Positions 59,561-64,000 of a DNA stretch of 64,000 nucleotides are shown here, in pieces. Position numbers and translations under genes: made by a program. Position 1 is the stretch's first letter, and each line of letters opens with the position of its first letter. The notes beneath the pieces were generated by a model. The model made no database searches. It worked only from the letters and a program-made list of their open reading frames with translations, and was not told where the DNA came from. The stretch is from assembly GCA_037131735.1 (NCBI GenBank), contig JBAXQM010000002.1, positions 62,001-126,000 on the forward strand. Reading direction: 5' to 3'. Source of the DNA: CAIUPE01 sp037131735 (GTDB lineage: Bacteria; Pseudomonadota; Alphaproteobacteria; Rhizobiales; Beijerinckiaceae).

Positions 59561-60694
59561 ATGGCCGCCAAGAAGGAAGCCGAAAAGGATAAGGAATCGG
59601 CCGGCGAAGTTGAAAAGCCGGCGCCGATTATTATCAAAAAACATATCGGCGGACATGGTGGTGGTCACGGCGGCGCGTGGAAGATCGCGCTTGCCGACAT
59701 GATGACCGCCATGATGGCGTTCTTTCTTCTCATGTGGCTTTTGGGTTCAACCAATACCGACGCGCGCAAATCGATTGCCGATTATTTTAAGCAGACTCCC
59801 CTTCTCAAAATGGGAAATAATGCGGGCTCGAATGGTGTTTTGGGTGGTCGCTCGATGATCAGTCCGGAAGGCCTTCCAGACTCTATCAGTCAGACAAGCG
59901 TCGCCAATGTCATGCCGCCGACTCAAGAGACAGGCGGCAATGATCGCGATGAAGGACCTTCAGGTCCACAATCGCCAGATGGTAAAAGCAAAGAAGGCGA
60001 AGGTCGTTCAGGCATGGCTAAAGGGCCTGCCGAAGGCGGTGTGGTTGATGATAATGAATTAGGATCGCAAGGGTCGGACGCGACAGTTCAAGAAGGTCAA
60101 CCCAAACGCGGTGAAAGTACTTCAACGAAAAACGCTGGGGGCGTTTCCGACGAAGCGGCGAAAAAGGCTGCGGCCGAAGTTGATCAGAAAAACTTTGAAG
60201 CGTTGCAGAAGCAAGTGACAGAGGCCATTTCGAAGGACTCAAGTCTTTCCAAAATTGCCGATCAGGTTCAATTTGTAAAAGTAAAAGACGGTTTAAGAAT
60301 CGAGATTGTTGATAAAGCAGATTTCTCGATGTTCTCTGTCGGCACGACACGAGTTTTGCCGCGCGCTTCGGCGCTAATCGGAGAATTGGCCAAAGCGATA
60401 TCCGACTTGCCCAATCAGGTTGTTATTCGCGGGCATACCGACAGCCTCGCTTATGCCCTTGATGGTGAGATGAATAACTGGATTCTCTCCGCTGAACGCG
60501 CAGAGAGTACACGGCAATTATTACAAAAGGCGGGTGTACCCGACGGGCAGATTGCTCGTGTTGAAGGCGTTGCCGATACTGAGCCTTACAATACGCAAGA
60601 CGCTCTTGATGTTCGCAACCGCCGCATCAGCATGACGCTTCTGTTTCGCGATGGTGAAAAAACAGTTCCGAAACTTCCAGGAGCGACGCCGTGA
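59561..60694 (+). CDS. motB: Flagellar stator protein MotB (first copy)
   Basis: A 377-residue protein. A His/Gly-rich N-terminus (GGHGGGHGG) precedes the single membrane segment IALADMMTAMMAFFLLMWLLG, in which Asp46 is the proton-carrying residue. After a polar linker of about 170 residues comes the OmpA-like peptidoglycan-binding domain (FSVGTTRVLPRASALIGE, VVIRGHTDSLAY, DVRNRRISMTLLFR). It pairs with MotA to drive the flagellum. A second copy overlaps its end. Confidence 0.93.
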   Translation: MAAKKEAEKDKESAGEVEKPAPIIIKKHIGGHGGGHGGAWKIALADMMTAMMAFFLLMWLLGSTNTDARKSIADYFKQTPLLKMGNNAGSNGVLGGRSMISPEGLPDSISQTSVANVMPPTQETGGNDRDEGPSGPQSPDGKSKEGEGRSGMAKGPAEGGVVDDNELGSQGSDATVQEGQPKRGESTSTKNAGGVSDEAAKKAAAEVDQKNFEALQKQVTEAISKDSSLSKIADQVQFVKVKDGLRIEIVDKADFSMFSVGTTRVLPRASALIGELAKAISDLPNQVVIRGHTDSLAYALDGEMNNWILSAERAESTRQLLQKAGVPDGQIARVEGVADTEPYNTQDALDVRNRRISMTLLFRDGEKTVPKLPGATP

Positions 60695-61797
60695 GCGATA
60701 AACCCGAAGGCGAACCGAAACCGGAGATCATCATCAAGAAGATCGCCGGTGGACATGGCGGCGGTCACGGCGGTGCTTGGAAGATCGCGCTTGCGGATAT
60801 GATGACCGCGATGATGGCGTTCTTTTTGTTGATGTGGTTGTTGGGCTCAACCAATGCCGAACGTCGCAAAGGTATTGGTGAATATTTTCGTCAGAAAACA
60901 AGCCTTCTGCAATTAAGCGATCAAACGGGAACGAGCGGATTTCTTGCCGGTCACGTGCCGAATGAGCGCGATGGCTTTCCAGAAGCCGCCGTTGCCAACA
61001 GTACGATGCAAACGGTTGTTCCCGTCGCATCAACTGAATCGGTTGATCGCAATAAGGCACCGGAAGGTGTAGAAACGCGCACCGATCAGAATGATGAAAA
61101 TGTCGGTAAATCAGGTCCGACCGACGGTAAAAAAGCGGGCGGCTCAACGCCGGATGAAGGATCCGGTGTAAAAACCGCCGAGAATCAAAACAAAGGCGCA
61201 CTCGCAAAAACAGGTGACGCTGAAGGCGAGGGTAAAGCCGACAAGCCGTCTGAAGGAAAAGACACAAAAGCCGGTGACGGCAAAGAGATGAGCGAAGAGC
61301 AAAAGAAAGCTGCTGCTGCGCAAGCGGATGCTCAGAATCTCGACAAGATTGAAAAAGATGTGAAGGCTGCCTTCGAGCAAAATCCTGACTTGAAGAAGAT
61401 TGCTGCACAGATGAAATTCGTGCGCGATAAAGAGGGCTTACGTATCGAGATCATCGATCAGGCCGATTTTGCTATGTTTGCTATTGGCACCACAAACTTC
61501 TTGCCGAAGGCGCAAGAGGTGATGGCCGGTGTTGCGGCGTCAATTAAAGATTTGCCGAATAAAGTTGCCATTCGTGGGCACACCGATGGGTTTGGTTATA
61601 GCCAAAATGATAAAATGAATAATTGGCGCCTGTCAGCCCAGCGCGCTGATTCGACACGCCGCTTCCTCACCGAACAGGGCATCGATGAAAAGCGGTTTGT
61701 CAAAATCGAAGGCGTCGCTGATCGCGAAGCCTATTATCCTGACAATCCGCTTGATCCGCGCAACCGCCGCATCAGCGTCACGGTTCTTGCGCAATAG
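60691..61797 (+). CDS. MotB-like stator protein (second copy)
   Basis: A 368-residue paralogue of MotB with a GTG start at 60691 that overlaps the first copy's stop by four bases (GTGA). The TM block AWKIALADMMTAMMAFFLLMWLLGSTN is the same as in the first copy, including the Asp (residue 36), so it can in principle conduct protons. The linker differs (GSTPDEGSGVKTAENQ, acidic and Lys-rich), and the OmpA domain has VAIRGHTDGFGY and RNRRISVTVLAQ. A stator with two different MotB subunits is possible. Confidence 0.9.
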   Translation: MSDKPEGEPKPEIIIKKIAGGHGGGHGGAWKIALADMMTAMMAFFLLMWLLGSTNAERRKGIGEYFRQKTSLLQLSDQTGTSGFLAGHVPNERDGFPEAAVANSTMQTVVPVASTESVDRNKAPEGVETRTDQNDENVGKSGPTDGKKAGGSTPDEGSGVKTAENQNKGALAKTGDAEGEGKADKPSEGKDTKAGDGKEMSEEQKKAAAAQADAQNLDKIEKDVKAAFEQNPDLKKIAAQMKFVRDKEGLRIEIIDQADFAMFAIGTTNFLPKAQEVMAGVAASIKDLPNKVAIRGHTDGFGYSQNDKMNNWRLSAQRADSTRRFLTEQGIDEKRFVKIEGVADREAYYPDNPLDPRNRRISVTVLAQ

Positions 61798-61807
61798 CTT
61801 GTTGCGC

Positions 61808-62101
61808 TTAAACGCCTTCAACCACGCGCATATCGCGATTGACCGCATCGGGACCTAGAGCGCGGATGGCCTCTTGATAAGCGGGACTGTCATAAACAGC
61901 CATCGCCTTTTCAAGCGATTCAAATTCGATGATGACGGTGCGATCTTTAACGCCATGTTCCATGGCTTTTGCAGCTGTACCCCTTGCCAAGAAGGTGCCG
62001 CCGGCAGCCATGATCGCAGGCCCCGCGAGCTTTGCATAAGCCTGAAGACGGTCGGGATCTTTGATCTCGCGATAGCAAGATATCATATAGGCTTTTGGCA
62101 T
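61808..62101 (-). CDS. DUF1330 protein
   Basis: A 97-residue protein of the dimeric alpha-beta barrel (EthD-like) group. YMISCYREIKDPDRLQAYAKLAGPAI, GGTFLARG, VIIEFESLEKAMAVYDSPAYQEAIRA and NRDMRVVEGV match DUF1330. GGGAGGA stands before the ATG. The function of the family is unknown, and it converges on the second motB-like gene with a 10-bp gap. Confidence 0.87.
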   Translation of the reverse strand: MPKAYMISCYREIKDPDRLQAYAKLAGPAIMAAGGTFLARGTAAKAMEHGVKDRTVIIEFESLEKAMAVYDSPAYQEAIRALGPDAVNRDMRVVEGV

Positions 62102-62206
62102 GGTGTCCTCCCGATCAGATTTTTATTGGTCACCTATAAAACGCGGCTGCATACAAAAAAGCAACCGGTTCCGCGGGGAGGGGGAGATAAAGTGAGGGGG
62201 GCGGGA

Positions 62207-62356
62207 TTAGGCGGCCGAGCTGTCGGCCAGCTGGTTCATCTCGAGATACGCCATTGCGGTGTTACGATGATATGTCATTAAAACAACGCGGTTTCCGAGA
62301 TAGACCACGTAGTAAATGCGACCGCTACGGCGACGTTTTTCTACAACTGAATACAT
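62207..62356 (-). CDS. Possible small basic protein
   Basis: A 49-residue frame (MYSVVEKRRRSGRIYYVV...) with a convincing composition: a basic N-terminal half, then strands (YYVVYLGNRVVLMTY) and a helical end (NTAMAYLEMNQLADSSAA). The frame starts with ATG at 62356 and ends TAA. The ribosome site is weak. It fills an otherwise empty 426-bp gap, which supports a real gene, but the evidence is limited. Confidence 0.4.
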   Translation of the reverse strand: MYSVVEKRRRSGRIYYVVYLGNRVVLMTYHRNTAMAYLEMNQLADSSAA

Positions 62357-62527
62357 GGGCAGTTTAGAAACCGACAGAAAAGACTCAACATTCTCTGTGC
62401 ACTTTATGCAGCAAATCCTGCCGCTTTGTTAAGAGCCCAAGAGGGGTTGAAAACAAATTTTTTTGGCCCGAGGTGTGGCTTCGTGCGAGGCAGGGCTTGA
62501 TACGATAGGGCTCGTCGATAAGGGCTC

Positions 62528-64000
62528 TTAGCCCGTGGTGCCGTCGGCGCTTTGCGAGGACGGCGTAAGCTTGCCCGAGAGGTCGAGAACCGTGTCGGCA
62601 ACTTCCGTAATCCGCGGCGCACCTTCCGAACGGATGAGCTCGCGTTGGAGAGAGCTGCGCTCTTTGCGTGCCGCCTCGAGCGCACCTTCGGCAACGGCGC
62701 GGGCCATACGTTCTGTCTCAAGCGCTGCCGTCAATTCATCGATACGCGCTTGATAGGTTGCGCGGTTTGACTCCGCCTGATTTTCGAGCTGGTCGATACG
62801 GCCCATGAGAACCGGAATACGGTCGTCAAGCTTTGCCAACGCGGTGTCGCGCGCTTTCAAATTCTTCGTAAGCGAATTTGCGCGCTCAATCAATGTGACG
62901 CGCGATTGCTCAAGCTCACGCACTTGACGCTCAAGCCCATCGATCGTCGATTTCTGCTTGGCAAGACGCTGCTCAAAGCTTGACACTGCAACGTTATGTT
63001 CAACGATCCGGCGTTCAGCGGTGCGCAATTCATCCGTCTTGGCGATAAGCGTGTTGCGTGCTTCGGATAGAAGACGTTCACCCAATGTCGCGCGCGATTG
63101 CAACGCATCGATTTTCATATTGAGCGAGATTTTTTCAGCCTGCGTTTGCGCAGTGATTTCATCGATCTGGTCGGCGAGTGCCTTGCGCTCGTTCTTTGTC
63201 TCATTGAGCAATTGACGCGTATGATTGAGGCGGTTCTTCGTCGAGTCCAATTCGCTCTCAACTTCCGCAAGGCGGCGAGAAGTCCGGTTGAAATCATCAA
63301 CACGCGAGGCAAGTGATTGGCTGAGATTGATATTCTCGCCCTCGAGCATCGCAATAGATTCATTTAAGCGTGTAATATCGGCATTGAATTGCGCGATCTG
63401 CGTGTCTTTCGTGACAATCATATCACGAGCGACTTGCTGGTCAGATTCAAGCGAACGCTGATATTCTTCGGCATGCAGCATTTGGCGCTCGAATTCGAGC
63501 AACCGGCTGCGTGCTTCCGTTATTTCGTCTTCCTGTTCGGCGCGGACAGTCTCAAGGCCCGAGATTGTCTCGCGCGCCAGACGAATGTCTTGCCCCAGCG
63601 ATAGGCGCTCATTCTGCAATTCATCAACGCGGCGTTCGAATGACGCGATTTCATTGCGGAGAAGGGTAATCGTACCGCGCGCTTCGACGAGGCCCGAGCG
63701 GAAGCCGGCATTCTCGACCTTCAACGCTTCGTGGGTCAGCAAGCTCCGGCTGAGCGGCTCGCCAATGGCGTAAAAACTGGATTTTAGCTTCTCCAGTTCG
63801 TCAACTTTGCGCTGCGCCTCGATGAAAAGGAGGCGGAGTGATTCGTTTTCCTGGCCAAGTTTCTGGACGGAATCGAGACCACTCATCTGGTCGGGAGCTT
63901 GGGGCTCAGCCGTATCGAGGAGGGCAAAAGCAGCTTCTGCCGCCTGACCCGCCATCAAATTGGGCGTTTCAGCCTCGCGTTTCCACAGAATATCGATGAT
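62528..64000 (-). CDS. Long coiled-coil protein, crescentin-like, 5' end beyond the window
   Basis: At least 490 residues, open to the right edge. Apart from the ends, almost the whole protein is heptad coiled coil: NESLRLLFIEAQRKVDELEKLKSSF, TLLRNEIASFERRVDELQNERL and RIDQLENQAESNRA. The C-terminus (APRITEVADTVLDLSGKL) is less regular. Filament-forming cytoskeletal coiled-coil proteins of this build are common in alphaproteobacteria and are annotated as crescentin-like. The true start lies outside, because the frame continues upstream as IIDILWKREAETPN. Role in cell shape or polarity is inferred. Confidence 0.75.
   Translation of the reverse strand: MIDILWKREAETPNLMAGQAAEAAFALLDTAEPQAPDQMSGLDSVQKLGQENESLRLLFIEAQRKVDELEKLKSSFYAIGEPLSRSLLTHEALKVENAGFRSGLVEARGTITLLRNEIASFERRVDELQNERLSLGQDIRLARETISGLETVRAEQEDEITEARSRLLEFERQMLHAEEYQRSLESDQQVARDMIVTKDTQIAQFNADITRLNESIAMLEGENINLSQSLASRVDDFNRTSRRLAEVESELDSTKNRLNHTRQLLNETKNERKALADQIDEITAQTQAEKISLNMKIDALQSRATLGERLLSEARNTLIAKTDELRTAERRIVEHNVAVSSFEQRLAKQKSTIDGLERQVRELEQSRVTLIERANSLTKNLKARDTALAKLDDRIPVLMGRIDQLENQAESNRATYQARIDELTAALETERMARAVAEGALEAARKERSSLQRELIRSEGAPRITEVADTVLDLSGKLTPSSQSADGTTG

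Overview
The window reads as a chromosomal segment of an alphaproteobacterium of the order Hyphomicrobiales (Rhizobiales). The evidence is homospermidine synthase next to an ornithine decarboxylase, a CpdR-type receiver followed by tRNA-Val and the cysteine-free 41-residue L36, a Zur-controlled znu operon, an sHSP with a ROSE-like thermometer, and a Bradyrhizobium-type interspersed palindrome near 1.7 kb. The genus cannot be fixed. Most of the window looks like ordinary core genome. The stretch from about 35.6 to 40.7 kb is visibly AT-richer and looks accessory. No tools were run; family names come from recognising motifs by eye.

Layout. 0-6.4 kb: sugar-acid catabolism (5'-truncated xylonate-type dehydratase, SDR, erythronate-dehydrogenase-like protein, two hydroxyacid dehydrogenases). 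6.4-9.8 kb: EamA exporter, two-domain ChrA, PuuE-type allantoinase. 9.8-13.6 kb: polyamine locus, with a long structured leader (probably the speF motif), ornithine decarboxylase, a GNAT and homospermidine synthase. 13.6-18.4 kb: one six-gene zinc-starvation operon read leftward from a perfect Zur box: His-rich small membrane protein, znuC, znuB, znuA, CobW-type metallochaperone, WD40 protein. 18.4-23.2 kb: small membrane protein, ferrochelatase, KdsD, GalU, MltB-type transglycosylase. 23.2-29.3 kb: gltD and gltB. 29.7-33.2 kb: threonine aldolase, Hsp20, lipase-like hydrolase, HisN-like phosphatase. 33.2-33.6 kb: a gene-free stretch with a candidate small RNA ending in three tandem 41-bp intrinsic terminators. 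33.6-35.5 kb: N-formylglutamate amidohydrolase, cpdR, tRNA-Val, rpmJ.

35.6-41.4 kb is accessory: paralogous small secreted proteins, a MAPEG protein, a winged-helix protein, a GT14 glycosyltransferase, short orphans, and a chimeric pseudogene formed by a 106-bp duplication of the TRIC-type channel gene joined in frame to a VOC gene remnant. 41.4-50.6 kb: a photolyase relative with apparently swapped domain order coupled to a DUF3429 protein, NDH-2, a BPL_N-type amidotransferase, YbaK, AzlCD, a voltage-gated K+ channel and FeoA. 50.9-57.2 kb: a 701-residue repeat protein followed by three secreted, very low-complexity proteins. 57.3-61.8 kb: flagellar stator locus with MotA and two tandem MotB paralogues. 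The window ends in a long coiled-coil (crescentin-like) protein that continues past the right edge.

The strongest leads are the His-rich and WD40 members of the Zur operon, the apparently permuted photolyase, the tandem terminator array with its candidate sRNA, the double motB, and the chimeric pseudogene.
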